Source of the DNA: Mycolicibacterium alvei | GTDB lineage: Bacteria > Actinomycetota > Actinomycetes > Mycobacteriales > Mycobacteriaceae | DNA length: 64,000 nucleotides | Assembly (NCBI RefSeq): GCF_010727325.1 | Contig: NZ_AP022565.1 | Span: 5,270,001-5,334,000 of the forward strand | Direction of reading: 5' to 3' | Part shown: positions 45,389 through 56,651 of the stretch, piece after piece | How the letters are laid out: the number at the start of each line of letters is the position of its first letter | How positions within the stretch are numbered: position 1 is the stretch's first letter | Translations under genes and position numbers: made by a program | Notes under the pieces: model-generated | Seen by the model: the letters and a program-made list of their open reading frames with translations, nothing else | What the model was told of the DNA's origin: nothing | Database searches by the model: none

Positions 45389-47428
45389 TCAGCCCGCGCC
45401 GCGGAGCCGCTTCAGCGATTGACGTACCCGGTCGGGGTCGGTGGTGGACCAGTACGGCGGCAGCGACGAGCGCAGGTAACCGCCGTAGCGGGCAGTCGCC
45501 AACCGGGAGTCCAGGACCGCGATGACGCCGCGGTCGTCGGTGTGGCGTAGCAACCGCCCGGTGCCCTGGGCGAGCAGCAGCGCGGCATGGTTGGCGGCGA
45601 TCGCCATGAAGCCGTTGCCACCGTGTGCGCTGATCGCCCGCTGCCGCGCGGTCAGCAACGGATCGTCGGGGCGGGGGAACGGAATCCGGTCGATCAGCAC
45701 GAGCGACAGCGACGGCCCGGGTACGTCCACGCCCTGCCACAGCGACAGGGTGCCGAACAGCGATGTCTCCGGATCATCGGAAAACTTCTGCACCAGAGCC
45801 GAAGTGGTGTCCTCGCCCTGACACAGGACCGGGGTGGACAGCCGTCCGCGCATGACTTCGGCGGCGGCCTTGGCGGCGCGCATCGACGAGAACAGGCCAA
45901 GAGTGCGGCCACCGGCCGCGGTGATCAGTCCTTCGATCTCGTCCAGAGTCCGAGTGTCGGTGCCGTCCCGCCCGGGAGGCGGCAAATGCTTGGCAACGTA
46001 GAGGATTGCGGATTTGGCGTGGTCGAAAGGCGACCCCACGTCGAGGCCGCGCCAGCCCGGTTTAGCCGGCTCGCCTTCGCCCTCGAAGCCGCCCAGCCCC
46101 CAGTTGCGCGCCATCGCGTCGAAGTTGCCTCCGAGGGTCAGCGTCGCCGAGGTCAGTACCGCGGTGGTGTTGGCGAACAGCCTGGTGCGCAAGAGGCCCG
46201 ACACCGACATCGGTGCCACCCGCAGCAGGCTGCGCCCGGGTCGGGGCGCGCCGGTGTTTCCGGCGTTCGACCCGTCGGCCTGTTCCACCCACACCACATC
46301 GACGCGGTCGGGGATGGGCGGGACGAACGAGGTGAGAATCCGGGTGGCCGTGTCGCTGACGTCGCTCAGCGCGGTGACGGCCTCGGTGCGCGCCGAGGCG
46401 GCCTGCGGGTCGCTGGGCGCGGTGTCGATCGCGGTGCGTGCCGCATTGGCCGCATCGCGCAATGCGGTCAGGTAGGTGCCCAATTCCTCGTCGAGCACGT
46501 CGATACGACCGGCGTCGAGTTCGTGCAGCAGTGAGGACAACGTCGCGGTTGCGGCCTCGAACCGTTGTGCCAGTTCGTCATCCACCAAACGGGACAACCT
46601 GCGGTGCGCCACCGCCATGGACGTCGCCGACAGTTCCGCGGTGGCCACCCCGGTCACCCGGTCGGCCAGTTCGTGAGCCTCGTCGACCACCAGCAGCTCG
46701 TACTCGGGCAGCACCGAGAAATCCGAAAGTGCGTCGATGGCCAGCAGTGCGTGATTGGTCACGACCACATCTGCCGCGGCGGCGCTTTCTCTGGCCCGCT
46801 CGGCGAAGCAGTCGGTACCGAACTGGCAGCGCGATACGCCGATGCACTCGCGTGCCGACACACTCACCTGCGACCACGACCGGTCCGGCACGCCGGGGAT
46901 CACCTCGTCGCGATCGCCGGTCTCGGTGTCCGAGGACCATTCGGTCAGCCGTTGCACATCGCGGCCCATGGCGCTGACCGCCATGGGGGAGAACAGCTCG
47001 TCCTGAGGGCGGTCGGCCGGCTCCTCGCTTCCGTTGTGGATCTTGTTGAGGCACAGATAATTTCCGCGCCCCTTCAATAGTGCGAAAGTAGGCTTGCGGG
47101 GCAGGGCATCGGCCAGAGAGTTGACCAACCGAGGTAGGTCCCGGTCGACGAGCTGACGCTGCAGGGCGATGGTTGCCGTCGAGACGATCACCGGTTGCTC
47201 GGTCTGCAGCGCGCGGGCGATCGACGGCACCAGGTAGGCGAGTGATTTTCCGGTGCCGGTCCCGGCCTGCACGGCCAGGTGTTCACCGGACTCGAAGGCG
47301 TTGGCGACCGCTTCGGCCATCTGGACCTGACCGGGGCGGCCGGCACCGCCGAGCCCTTTCACGGCGATCTTGAGGAGGTTGGTCACCACATTGGCCACCT
47401 CACGGGATGGCTTGGATTTGGGCGTCAT
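45389..47428 (-). CDS. dinG: ATP-dependent DNA helicase, DinG/XPD type
   Basis: 679 residues from ATG 47428, overlapping the pncB stop as ATGA. Superfamily 2 helicase, 5' to 3', that acts on R-loops, D-loops and G-quadruplexes. Walker A AVQAGTGTGKSLAY, DEAH box VVDEAHELAD, and helicase motif VI QGTGRLLRHTDDRG. Four cysteines for a 4Fe-4S cluster are visible between motifs I and II (NYLC, ARECIG, SRCQFG, TDCFAE). Confidence 0.94.
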   Translation of the reverse strand: MTPKSKPSREVANVVTNLLKIAVKGLGGAGRPGQVQMAEAVANAFESGEHLAVQAGTGTGKSLAYLVPSIARALQTEQPVIVSTATIALQRQLVDRDLPRLVNSLADALPRKPTFALLKGRGNYLCLNKIHNGSEEPADRPQDELFSPMAVSAMGRDVQRLTEWSSDTETGDRDEVIPGVPDRSWSQVSVSARECIGVSRCQFGTDCFAERARESAAAADVVVTNHALLAIDALSDFSVLPEYELLVVDEAHELADRVTGVATAELSATSMAVAHRRLSRLVDDELAQRFEAATATLSSLLHELDAGRIDVLDEELGTYLTALRDAANAARTAIDTAPSDPQAASARTEAVTALSDVSDTATRILTSFVPPIPDRVDVVWVEQADGSNAGNTGAPRPGRSLLRVAPMSVSGLLRTRLFANTTAVLTSATLTLGGNFDAMARNWGLGGFEGEGEPAKPGWRGLDVGSPFDHAKSAILYVAKHLPPPGRDGTDTRTLDEIEGLITAAGGRTLGLFSSMRAAKAAAEVMRGRLSTPVLCQGEDTTSALVQKFSDDPETSLFGTLSLWQGVDVPGPSLSLVLIDRIPFPRPDDPLLTARQRAISAHGGNGFMAIAANHAALLLAQGTGRLLRHTDDRGVIAVLDSRLATARYGGYLRSSLPPYWSTTDPDRVRQSLKRLRGAG

Positions 47429-48735
47429 GTCTGGGGCGCCACGACTCGGGTGGGGATGGCCGGCTCGCCACGGGACAGTTTGAGACCGTCCCACGGCAGG
47501 CTGTGCAGCCCTGCGGCCACGCGTTCGCGCGCGGTGGTCAGGTCGGCGGACGGGTGGTGCCCGTCGACCGGGGTGCCGCCGGTGACCAGCGGCACCGTGA
47601 GTGGGCGTGCGGTCAGCCCCGCGGGCGCCGACGGAGCCTGGCCGCACGGGTGGACCACTTCCTCGACGATCGTGCCCGAGGACTTGGCCAGCCGCTGAGC
47701 CTGCTTGCGGCCACCATGGGATTCCTTGCGGCTGCTGCGCTTGGCCACCGGCATCCCGTCGACCTCGACGAGTTTGTAGACCATGCCCGCGGTCGGTGCG
47801 CCCGATCCGGTGACCACCGAAGTGCCGACGCCGTAGCTGTCGACGGGTTCGGCGCGCAGGGCGGCGATGGCGAACTCGTCGAGGTCACCGGAGACGACGA
47901 TCTGGGTTCCGGTCGCGCTCAGGCTGTCGAGCTGCTGGCGTACCTGGCGGGCCAGCACCCCGAGATCACCCGAGTCGATGCGGACAGCGCCCAGCTGCGG
48001 GCCGGCTGCCGCGATCGCGTTGGCCACGCCGGCGGTGATGTCATAGGTGTCCACCAACAGCGTGGTGTCGATGCCGAGCGCGGCCACCTGACCGCGGAAC
48101 GCGGCCTGTTCGTCGGGGCCGGCCTCAGTGGTGTGCAGCAGTGTGTAGGCGTGTGCCGCGGTGCCCAGCGCAGGCACGCCGTAGCGCTGCTGGGCGGCCA
48201 GATTGGACGAACCGGCGAACCCGGCCAGGTAGGCCGCGCGCGCTGCGGCCACGGCGGCCGACTCGTGGGTCCGTCGCGAGCCCATCTCGATCATCGGCCG
48301 GCCGTGAGCGGCGGTGGTCATCCGTGCCGCTGCCGAGGCGATCGCGGTGTCGTGGTTGAGAATTGACAGCGTCAGCGTCTCGAGTAGCACACACTCGGCG
48401 AAGGTTCCGTGGACCGAAAGGACCGGCGAACCGGGGAAATACAGCTCGCCCTCGGGGTAGCCGTCGACGTCACCGCTGAACCGGTAGCTCGCCAGGAAAT
48501 CCAGTGTCTCGGAGTCGAGGAACGTGGAGAGTGTGGTCAAATCCTCGGGGGAGAAGCTGAACTGCGCCAACGCTTCCACAAACCGTCCGGTGCCGGCGAC
48601 CACGCCGTACCGGCGCCCTTCGGGCAGTCGGCGGGCGAAGACTTCGAATGTGGTGCGGCGGTGCGCCGTGCCGTCGCGCAGCGCGGCCGCGAGCATCGTC
48701 AGCTCGTACTTGTCGGTGAGCATCGCGACGGTCAC
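47425..48735 (-). CDS. pncB: Nicotinate phosphoribosyltransferase
   Basis: 436 residues from GTG 48735. Makes nicotinate mononucleotide from nicotinate and PRPP, for NAD salvage. TDKYELTMLAAALRDG at the start, MIEMGSRRTHE, and VRIDSGDLG, the phosphoribosyl-binding site. First gene of pncB-dinG and perhaps the metallopeptidase. It is probably close to leaderless. Confidence 0.94.
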   Translation of the reverse strand: MTVAMLTDKYELTMLAAALRDGTAHRRTTFEVFARRLPEGRRYGVVAGTGRFVEALAQFSFSPEDLTTLSTFLDSETLDFLASYRFSGDVDGYPEGELYFPGSPVLSVHGTFAECVLLETLTLSILNHDTAIASAAARMTTAAHGRPMIEMGSRRTHESAAVAAARAAYLAGFAGSSNLAAQQRYGVPALGTAAHAYTLLHTTEAGPDEQAAFRGQVAALGIDTTLLVDTYDITAGVANAIAAAGPQLGAVRIDSGDLGVLARQVRQQLDSLSATGTQIVVSGDLDEFAIAALRAEPVDSYGVGTSVVTGSGAPTAGMVYKLVEVDGMPVAKRSSRKESHGGRKQAQRLAKSSGTIVEEVVHPCGQAPSAPAGLTARPLTVPLVTGGTPVDGHHPSADLTTARERVAAGLHSLPWDGLKLSRGEPAIPTRVVAPQT

Positions 48736-48742
48736 ACCAGCA

Positions 48743-48748
48743 ACCGTA
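48743..48748 (-). promoter_or_regulatory. -10 element of pncB
   Basis: TACGGT on the minus strand, seven bases before GTG 48735. Start at 48736, giving a one-base leader. Confidence 0.4.
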
Positions 48749-48788
48749 GCTGTTCACAGCTGCTTCAATATCGCGGCTCCCCTGCCGG

Positions 48789-48794
48789 TATTGT
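48789..48794 (+). promoter_or_regulatory. -10 element for leaderless clpS mRNA
   Basis: TATTGT, six bases, then ATG 48801, so the first transcribed base would be the A of the start codon. It is 40 bases from the pncB -10 on the other strand, giving a compact divergent promoter. Confidence 0.5.
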
Positions 48795-48800
48795 GGGCCC

Positions 48801-49115
48801 ATGGTTACACCGGCGAAGGCCCGACCGGGGACCCGCGAGGAGCGCAGCGTCGAGGCAGCGCCACGGGAAGATACCGCCACCGAAAGCCCGTGGGTGACCA
48901 TCGTCTGGGACGATCCGGTCAACCTGATGAACTACGTCACCTACGTGTTCCAGAAGCTGTTCGGGTACAGCGAGCCGCACGCCACCAAATTGATGCTGCA
49001 GGTGCACAACGAGGGCAAGGCCGTGGTGTCGGCGGGCAGCCGCGAGTCGATGGAAACCGATGTGTCCAAACTGCACGCCGCGGGGCTGTGGGCCACCATG
49101 CAACAGGACCGTTGA
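48801..49115 (+). CDS. clpS: ClpS adaptor of the N-degron pathway
   Basis: 104 residues. Delivers proteins with bulky hydrophobic N-terminal residues to the ClpC1P protease. The core [20 protein letters not shown] has the D-N/D-P binding pocket, and the rest ([15 protein letters not shown]) is well conserved. The N-terminal 35 residues are flexible. It heads a conserved group with DUF2017 and mec-cysO-cysM. Confidence 0.95.
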   Translation: MVTPAKARPGTREERSVEAAPREDTATESPWVTIVWDDPVNLMNYVTYVFQKLFGYSEPHATKLMLQVHNEGKAVVSAGSRESMETDVSKLHAAGLWATMQQDR

Positions 49116-49121
49116 TCGACT

Positions 49122-49700
49122 GTGCGCAAATGGAAACGGGTCGAGACCGCCGACGGTCTGCGGTATCGCTCGGCATTGGAGACCCACGAGGCCGCGTTGC
49201 TGTCGAGCCTGGGCATCTCGATGCTGGGGATGCTCGACGAACGCGGATCATCAGGGCCCACAGACGAACTCGAGATGATCACCGGTATGAAGACGGGCAA
49301 TCCGCAGCCGCCGGAGGACGTCACGATGAAGCGTCTGCTCCCCGATTTCTACCGGCCGCAGACTGAGCATCCCGCCGGGTCGGGCACCGCCGAGAGCCTC
49401 AACAGCGCGCTGCGCGGACTGCACGAGCCGGCCATCATCGACGCAAAACGTGAAGCGACTCAACGCTTGTTGGACACCATTCCGAACGGCGGCGGGAAGT
49501 TCGAGCTGACCGAGGACGATGCCGAGGCGTGGGCCGCCGCAGTCAACGACATCCGGTTGGCGCTGGGCACCATGCTCGACGTCGGCGCGCAGGGGCCCGA
49601 GCAGTTGCCGGCCGAGCACCCGATGGCCGGGCACGTCGACGTCTACCAGTGGCTGACCGTGCTGCAGGAGTACCTCGTCCTGGGCCTGATGGGGAGATAA
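49122..49700 (+). CDS. DUF2017 protein
   Basis: 192 residues from GTG 49122, six bases after clpS. Helical, with MRKWKRVETADG at the start and EAWAAAVNDIRLALGTMLD towards the end, typical of DUF2017. Conserved next to clpS in actinobacteria (Rv1332). Function unknown; a role with ClpS is inference from position. Confidence 0.85.
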   Translation: MRKWKRVETADGLRYRSALETHEAALLSSLGISMLGMLDERGSSGPTDELEMITGMKTGNPQPPEDVTMKRLLPDFYRPQTEHPAGSGTAESLNSALRGLHEPAIIDAKREATQRLLDTIPNGGGKFELTEDDAEAWAAAVNDIRLALGTMLDVGAQGPEQLPAEHPMAGHVDVYQWLTVLQEYLVLGLMGR

Positions 49701-49705
49701 ACCTG

Positions 49706-50725
49706 ATGGGTTCGATCACCGACGTCGGCGGCATCCTGGTCGGCCACCATCACCGCATCGACCCCGATGTGTCGCTGGGCTCGGGATGGGCATCGGGCTC
49801 GACGGTCGTGCTGGCACCGCCGGGCACCGTCGGTGCCGTCGACGGACGCGGCGGTGCCCCGGGCACCCGTGAGACCGACCTGCTCGACCCGATCAACACG
49901 GTGCGCCACGTCGACGCCGTGGTGCTGACCGGCGGCAGCGCCTACGGACTGGCCGCCGCCGACGGCGTGATGACCTGGTTGGAGGAGCAGGGCCGCGGAG
50001 TGGCGATGGACGGTGGCGTGGTGCCGATCGTGCCCGCCGCGGTGATCTTCGATCTACCGGTCGGCGGCTGGGCGAACCGTCCGACCGCCGAATTCGGTTA
50101 TGCAGCGGCCCAGGCAGCGTCCACCGAGTTCGCGCTCGGCACCGTCGGCGGTGGGGTCGGCGCGCGGGCCGGGGTGCTCAAGGGTGGCGTCGGCACCGCC
50201 TCGGTGACGCTGGATTGCGGGGTGACCGTGGGTGCGCTGGTCGTGCTCAACGCCGCCGGTGACGTGGTCGATCCGGCCACCGGTCTGCCTTGGATGACTC
50301 GGCTGACGGCGCAATTCGGGCTGACGGCCCCGCCTGCCGACCAACTCGCCGCCTACGCCGATCTCCACACCGAATTGAGTCCGCTGAACACCACCATCGC
50401 GGTGGTGGCCACCGATGCGGCGCTGAGCCCCGCCGGTTGCCGCCGGGTGGCCGTCGCCGCGCATGACGGGCTGGCCCGGACCATCCAGCCGTGTCACACC
50501 CCGATCGATGGCGATACGGTGTTTGCGCTGGCGACCGGCGCGGTGACCGTCGATCCGGACGACAAGACCCCGGTGGCGATGTCGCCGGAGACGGCCTTGG
50601 TGACCAGGGTGGGGGCCGCCGCGGCCGATGTGCTGGCCCGCGCCGTGCTGGTCGGGCTGCTGGCCGCTGAGCCGGTGGCCGGAATACCGACCTACCGTGG
50701 CATGTTGCCCGGAGCGTTCGAATGA
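49706..50725 (+). CDS. S58-family (DmpA-like) N-terminal nucleophile aminopeptidase
   Basis: 339 residues from ATG 49706, six bases after the DUF2017 stop. Precursor protein that cuts itself and uses the new N-terminal residue as nucleophile. The likely cut is N228|T229 in SPLNTTIAVVATDA, so Thr replaces the Ser of DmpA. N-terminal half: DVGGILVGHHH, VVLTGGSAYGL and GTVGGGVGARAG. Equivalent to Rv1333. Substrate unknown. It lies in line with mec, cysO and cysM, 12 bases before mec. Confidence 0.88.
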   Translation: MGSITDVGGILVGHHHRIDPDVSLGSGWASGSTVVLAPPGTVGAVDGRGGAPGTRETDLLDPINTVRHVDAVVLTGGSAYGLAAADGVMTWLEEQGRGVAMDGGVVPIVPAAVIFDLPVGGWANRPTAEFGYAAAQAASTEFALGTVGGGVGARAGVLKGGVGTASVTLDCGVTVGALVVLNAAGDVVDPATGLPWMTRLTAQFGLTAPPADQLAAYADLHTELSPLNTTIAVVATDAALSPAGCRRVAVAAHDGLARTIQPCHTPIDGDTVFALATGAVTVDPDDKTPVAMSPETALVTRVGAAAADVLARAVLVGLLAAEPVAGIPTYRGMLPGAFE

Positions 50726-50737
50726 AGGAGAGCTGAC

Positions 50738-51151
50738 GTGCTGGTGATCCGCCGGGATCTCGTCGAGGCCATGGTGGCGCATGCCCGCGCCGATCATCCG
50801 GACGAGGCGTGTGGGGTGATCACCGGGCCGGAGGGCTCCGATCGGCCCGAGCGCTTCATCGCGATGGCCAATGCCGAGCGTTCGCCGACCTTTTACCGGT
50901 TCGATTCGGGCGAACAGCTCAAGGTGTGGCGCGCGATGGACGCAGCCGACGAAGTACCCGTCGTCATCTACCACTCGCACACCGCGACCGAGGCCTACCC
51001 GAGCCGCACTGACGTCTCGTTGGCCCAAGAACCCGATGCGCACTACGTGCTGGTGTCCACCCGGGACCCCGACGAGCATGAACTGCGTAGCTATCGCATC
51101 ACCGACGGCGTCGTCACCGAGGAACCCGTCGACATCGTCGAGCAGTACTAG
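50738..51151 (+). CDS. mec: CysO-cysteine peptidase (JAMM metallopeptidase)
   Basis: 137 residues from GTG 50738, after AAGGAGAG. Releases cysteine from the CysO-cysteine adduct. The JAMM zinc motif is complete: E23, then H79-S-H81 and D92 at the right spacing (H-x-H-x10-D). Gene order mec-cysO-cysM as in M. tuberculosis Rv1334-Rv1336. Confidence 0.95.
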   Translation: MLVIRRDLVEAMVAHARADHPDEACGVITGPEGSDRPERFIAMANAERSPTFYRFDSGEQLKVWRAMDAADEVPVVIYHSHTATEAYPSRTDVSLAQEPDAHYVLVSTRDPDEHELRSYRITDGVVTEEPVDIVEQY

Positions 51152-51163
51152 AAAGGCTTTGAC

Positions 51164-51448
51164 ATGACCGAGTCCAAATCCGTCACCGTTTCGATCCCGA
51201 CCATCCTGCGTCCCCACACCGACGGGCAGAAGCGCGTCAGCGCCTCCGGCGACACCCTGCAGGCGGTGATTGCCGACCTCGAGGCCAACTACTCAGGAAT
51301 CTCCGACCGGTTGGTGGACAACGGCAAGCTGCACCGCTTCGTCAACATCTACGTCAACGACGAGGACGTGCGGTTCTCCGGCGGATTGGACACCACCATC
51401 GCCGACGGCGACTCGGTGACGATCCTGCCTGCGGTGGCAGGCGGATAG
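51164..51448 (+). CDS. cysO: Sulfur carrier protein CysO
   Basis: 94 residues, ubiquitin-like ThiS/MoaD fold ending in the diglycine ILPAVAGG needed for thiocarboxylate formation. It donates sulfur to CysM. AGAAAGGC precedes the ATG. Cysteine made this way resists oxidative stress better than the sulfide route. Confidence 0.96.
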   Translation: MTESKSVTVSIPTILRPHTDGQKRVSASGDTLQAVIADLEANYSGISDRLVDNGKLHRFVNIYVNDEDVRFSGGLDTTIADGDSVTILPAVAGG

Positions 51449-52423
<975 letters not shown>

Positions 52424-52468
52424 GCGGGCAGGAATGACACCCAGCGAGAAGCCGGAGGCGGATCGCGC

Positions 52469-53143
52469 ATGACACAGCCGGGTCTACCTGCGTCCAGCGC
52501 ACCGAAAAAACCGCCGGCATGGATGGTCGGCGGTGTGACGATCATCAGTTTCGTCGTACTGCTGTACGTGATCGAGTTCGTCGACACCACCATGGGCCAC
52601 CGGCTCGACCAGGACGGCATCCGGCCGCTGCAGACGGATGGTTTGTGGGGCATCCTCTGGGCGCCGCTGCTGCACGGTGGGTGGCCGCATCTGATCGCCA
52701 ACACCGTTCCGCTGATCGTCCTGGGTTTTCTCATGACGCTGGCCGGGATGGGACGGTTCATCGCTGCGACCGCGATCATCTGGATTCTCGGCGGCATCGG
52801 CACCTGGCTCATCGGCAATATCGGCCTGCACTGTCCCTACGTGTCGGTGCAGTGCACGAGTACCCACATCGGAGCGTCGGGCCTGATCTTCGGCTGGCTG
52901 GCGTTCCTGATCGTGTTCGGATTCTTCACCCGCAAGGCGTGGGAGATCGTGGTCGGTGTCGTCGTCCTGTTCGTCTACGGCGGCGTGCTGTTCGGGGTGC
53001 TGCCAGGTAATGCGGGGGTGTCCTGGCAGGGGCACCTGTGCGGGGCCATCGCCGGTGTGGTGGCGGCTTACCTGTTGTCCGGACCGGAACGCAAGGCTCG
53101 GGAAGCACGGAAGAGTTCCGTCCAACCGCGTCTGAGTGCATGA
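52469..53143 (+). CDS. Rhomboid family intramembrane serine protease
   Basis: 224 residues with six membrane helices. Catalytic dyad S137 in [11 protein letters not shown] and H189 in [11 protein letters not shown], with the HLIAN motif (residues 74-78) that stabilises the oxyanion. It ends just before murI. Substrates in mycobacteria are unknown. Confidence 0.9.
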   Translation: MTQPGLPASSAPKKPPAWMVGGVTIISFVVLLYVIEFVDTTMGHRLDQDGIRPLQTDGLWGILWAPLLHGGWPHLIANTVPLIVLGFLMTLAGMGRFIAATAIIWILGGIGTWLIGNIGLHCPYVSVQCTSTHIGASGLIFGWLAFLIVFGFFTRKAWEIVVGVVVLFVYGGVLFGVLPGNAGVSWQGHLCGAIAGVVAAYLLSGPERKAREARKSSVQPRLSA

Positions 53144-53147
53144 ACAT

Positions 53148-53972
53148 ATGAGCGACCCACTCGCACCCGTCGGCATCTTCGACTCCGGCGTCGGTGGTCT
53201 GACCGTGGCCCGGGCGATCATCGACCAACTGCCCGACGAGGACATCATCTACGTCGGCGACACCGGCAACGGACCGTACGGTCCGCTGACCATTCCCGAG
53301 ATCCGGGCGCACTCGTTGGCCATCGGTGACGACCTCGTGGCCCGCGGCGTCAAGGCGCTGGTGATCGCATGCAACACCGCGTCGTCGGCGTCCCTGCGCG
53401 ACGCGCGCGAACGCTACTCACCGGTGCCGGTGGTCGAGGTGATCCTGCCCGCGGTGCGGCGCGCGGTGGCCGCCACCCGCAACGGACGCATCGGGGTGAT
53501 CGGCACCGCCGCGACCATCGCCTCGGGCGCCTATCAGGATGCGTTCGCCGCAGCACGCGACACCGAGGTGTTCGGGGTGGCCTGCCCGCGGTTCGTCGAC
53601 TTCGTGGAGCGCGGGGTCACCAGTGGACGTCAGGTGCTGGGTCTGGCCGAGGGCTACCTGGAGCCACTGCAGCGCGCCGAGGTGGACACCCTGGTGCTGG
53701 GGTGCACGCACTATCCGATGCTGTCCGGGCTCATCCAGCTGGCCATGGGCGACAACGTCACGTTGGTGTCCTCGGCCGAGGAGACCGCCAAGGACCTGCT
53801 GCGGGTGCTCACCGAGCTTGATTTGCTCAAACCGCACGAATCCGGTCCGGCCCAACGGGTGTTCGAGGCCACCGGAGATCCCGAGGCGTTCACCACGCTC
53901 GCCACCCGATTCCTGGGGCCGGGGCTGGACGGTGCGCGACAGGTCCGGCGTCACGTGGGAGCCGGAAAATGA
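53148..53972 (+). CDS. murI: Glutamate racemase
   Basis: 274 residues from ATG 53148; GTG 53136 lies inside the rhomboid gene. Makes D-glutamate for peptidoglycan with two cysteines as acid/base: one in [11 protein letters not shown], one in LVLGCTHYP. The start [15 protein letters not shown] is typical. Second cell-wall precursor gene in the window after murA. Confidence 0.96.
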   Translation: MSDPLAPVGIFDSGVGGLTVARAIIDQLPDEDIIYVGDTGNGPYGPLTIPEIRAHSLAIGDDLVARGVKALVIACNTASSASLRDARERYSPVPVVEVILPAVRRAVAATRNGRIGVIGTAATIASGAYQDAFAAARDTEVFGVACPRFVDFVERGVTSGRQVLGLAEGYLEPLQRAEVDTLVLGCTHYPMLSGLIQLAMGDNVTLVSSAEETAKDLLRVLTELDLLKPHESGPAQRVFEATGDPEAFTTLATRFLGPGLDGARQVRRHVGAGK

Positions 53973-54036
53973 TCTCCATCGCCCAAACCGGCGATGTCTT
54001 GGCAACGCCCACACCGAGCATGGCAAGCTGGACACT

Positions 54037-54804
54037 GTGCGATTGACCATCCTCGGATGCTCCGGCAGCGTCGTCGGCCCGGATTCGGCAGCCTCCGGCT
54101 ATCTCGTCACCGCACCTGACACCACTCCGATGGTCGTCGACTTCGGCGGGGGGGTCCTGGGTGCGCTGCAGCGCTACGCCGATCCGAATTCGGTCAACGT
54201 ATTGCTGTCGCATCTGCATGCCGACCACTGTCTGGATCTGCCCGGCCTGTTCGTGTGGCGGCGCTATCACCCCGCTCCGGCGACCGAACGTGGCCTGATG
54301 TACGGGCCGGCCAACACCTGGGGCCGGCTCGGTGCGGCGTCATCGCCGGAGGGCGGCGAGATCGACGACTTCACCGACATCTTCGACGTCCGCAATTGGG
54401 AGGACGGCGTCCCGGTGCAGCTCGGCACGCTCAGCGTGACGCCGCGGCTGGTGTGTCACCCCACCGAATCCTTCGGCATGCGCTTCACCGATCCGTCCGG
54501 GGCAATCCTGGTCTACAGCGGCGACACCGGATACTGCGACGCGCTCGTCGAGCTGGCCCGTGGGGCCGACGTCTTCCTGTGCGAGGCATCGTGGACGCAC
54601 GACCCGTCCCGGCCGCCGCACCTGCACCTGTCGGGCACCGAGGCCGGGCGGGCCGCCGCTGAAGCCGGCGTCGGTGAGCTGCTGCTCACCCACATTCCGC
54701 CGTGGACGTCGCGCGAGGATGTGATCAGCGAGGCCAAGGCCGAGTTCGACGGCCCGGTGCACGCCGTGCTGAGCGGCGAGACCTTCGACGTCACCCGGCG
54801 CTGA
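54037..54804 (+). CDS. Metallo-beta-lactamase-fold cAMP phosphodiesterase-like protein
   Basis: 255 residues from GTG 54037; the open frame upstream overlaps murI and is not coding. The zinc motif HLHADHCLDLPG (H-x-H-x-D-H), a later HPTESFGMRF and GDTGYCD aspartate, and the final LLLTHIPPW histidine define the metal site. It matches M. tuberculosis Rv1339, described as an atypical cAMP phosphodiesterase. It could oppose the cyclase at 29402. Confidence 0.88.
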   Translation: MRLTILGCSGSVVGPDSAASGYLVTAPDTTPMVVDFGGGVLGALQRYADPNSVNVLLSHLHADHCLDLPGLFVWRRYHPAPATERGLMYGPANTWGRLGAASSPEGGEIDDFTDIFDVRNWEDGVPVQLGTLSVTPRLVCHPTESFGMRFTDPSGAILVYSGDTGYCDALVELARGADVFLCEASWTHDPSRPPHLHLSGTEAGRAAAEAGVGELLLTHIPPWTSREDVISEAKAEFDGPVHAVLSGETFDVTRR

Positions 54805-54809
54805 CCCGC

Positions 54810-54815
54810 TAGGGT
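54810..54815 (+). promoter_or_regulatory. -10 element for leaderless rph mRNA
   Basis: TAGGGT, six bases, then GTG 54822. The first transcribed base would be the G of the start codon. Confidence 0.5.
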
Positions 54816-54821
54816 TGGCGG

Positions 54822-55601
<780 letters not shown>

Positions 55602-56207
55602 GTGCCTGCGCTCCTGGTGGCCAGCCGTAACGCCAAGAAGCTGGCCGAGTTGAGGCGGGTCCTGGACGCCGCCGGGGTGGTTGGTTTGGAGCTGCTGTCG
55701 TTGGCCGACGTGGCTGCATACGACGAGGCGCCCGAAACCGGCGCGACGTTCGAGGACAATGCACTGGCCAAGGCGATGGACGGCTTCCGGGCCACCGGGT
55801 TGGCTTGTGTGGCAGACGATTCCGGTATCTCGGTGGATGCACTGAACGGTATGCCGGGCGTGTTGTCGGCGCGCTGGTCGGGTGTACACGGTGACGACGC
55901 CGCCAACACCGCGTTGCTGTTGGCGCAGTTGGGCGATGTGCCGTATTCGCGCCGTGGCGCCGCTTTCGTGTCGGCGTGTGCGTTGGTCTCCGCATCCGGC
56001 CAGACCGTGGTGCGCGGCGAGTGGCCCGGCACCGTCACCCACGAGCCCCGGGGTGACGGCGGGTTCGGGTACGACCCGGTGTTCCTACCGGACGGATCTA
56101 CCCACACCGCAGCGGAATTGACGCCCGCCGAGAAAGACGCGGTATCGCATCGCGGCCGGGCGCTGGCATTGTTGGTGCCTGCGCTGCGGGAGTTGGCCGG
56201 GTCGTAG
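55602..56207 (+). CDS. Inosine/xanthosine triphosphate pyrophosphatase
   Basis: 201 residues (RdgB/HAM1 family) from GTG 55602, with no gap after rph. Removes ITP, dITP and XTP from the nucleotide pool. Motifs LVASRNAKKLAELR (usual SxN-K), ETGATFEDNALAKA, ADDSGISVDAL and the GFGYDPVFLPDG loop. Confidence 0.96.
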   Translation: MPALLVASRNAKKLAELRRVLDAAGVVGLELLSLADVAAYDEAPETGATFEDNALAKAMDGFRATGLACVADDSGISVDALNGMPGVLSARWSGVHGDDAANTALLLAQLGDVPYSRRGAAFVSACALVSASGQTVVRGEWPGTVTHEPRGDGGFGYDPVFLPDGSTHTAAELTPAEKDAVSHRGRALALLVPALRELAGS

Positions 56208-56247
56208 GGGTCTCACCGACGGCGGTCGCAGGGCGACGTCGCGTCTG

Positions 56248-56291
56248 TAACCTGGTGGCGAGGATTTCGCGATCCGGCCGCCACCACGTTA
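56248..56291. terminator. Hairpin between convergent genes
   Basis: TAACCTGGTGGC (56248-56259) pairs with GCCACCACGTTA (56280-56291) with one mismatch, and the loop has an inner GGAT/ATCC stem. It lies between two convergent gene ends, where a two-way terminator is expected. There is no T-run. Confidence 0.4.
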
Positions 56292-56306
56292 CGAACGCGG
56301 ACTGCG

Positions 56307-56651
56307 TTACAGCTCGAAGCGCTTCTTGAGTGCGAGGGTCTCGAAATGCTCCACGATGACGCCGAGCAACGGGACCGTTCCGGCGAGGATGATCCCGCCG
56401 GCCTTACCGAGTGGCCACCGCGCCTTGATCGCCAGATCGAGCGTGAAGAACACGTAGAGCATGTAGAAGGCGCCGTGGATCATGCCGATGAACTTGAACC
56501 ACGAGTAGTCGATTCCGAAGATGTACTTGGCGACCATCTCGGCACACAGCACGATCAGCCAGGCACCGGTGATCCACGCCAACGCTCGGTACTTGACCAG
56601 GGCCTTGCGGATGGTCTCCTTGGGGGTGATGACGGCCTGCGGTTCGGTCAT
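56307..56651 (-). CDS. DUF3817 membrane protein
   Basis: 114 residues, three membrane helices, with GMIHGAFYMLYVF as the family motif. Start overlaps the lprD stop (ATGA, 56648-56651). Equivalent to Rv1342c. Function unknown. Confidence 0.85.
   Translation of the reverse strand: MTEPQAVITPKETIRKALVKYRALAWITGAWLIVLCAEMVAKYIFGIDYSWFKFIGMIHGAFYMLYVFFTLDLAIKARWPLGKAGGIILAGTVPLLGVIVEHFETLALKKRFEL

Noticed and set aside
45297-45740. N-terminal extension of the metallopeptidase
   Set aside because: It is Arg-rich and lies inside dinG; ATG 45296 starts a proper lipoprotein signal peptide after GGAAGG.
53539-54036. Extension of the phosphodiesterase-like gene into murI
   Set aside because: It overlaps the murI gene in another frame; the family start is near 54037.
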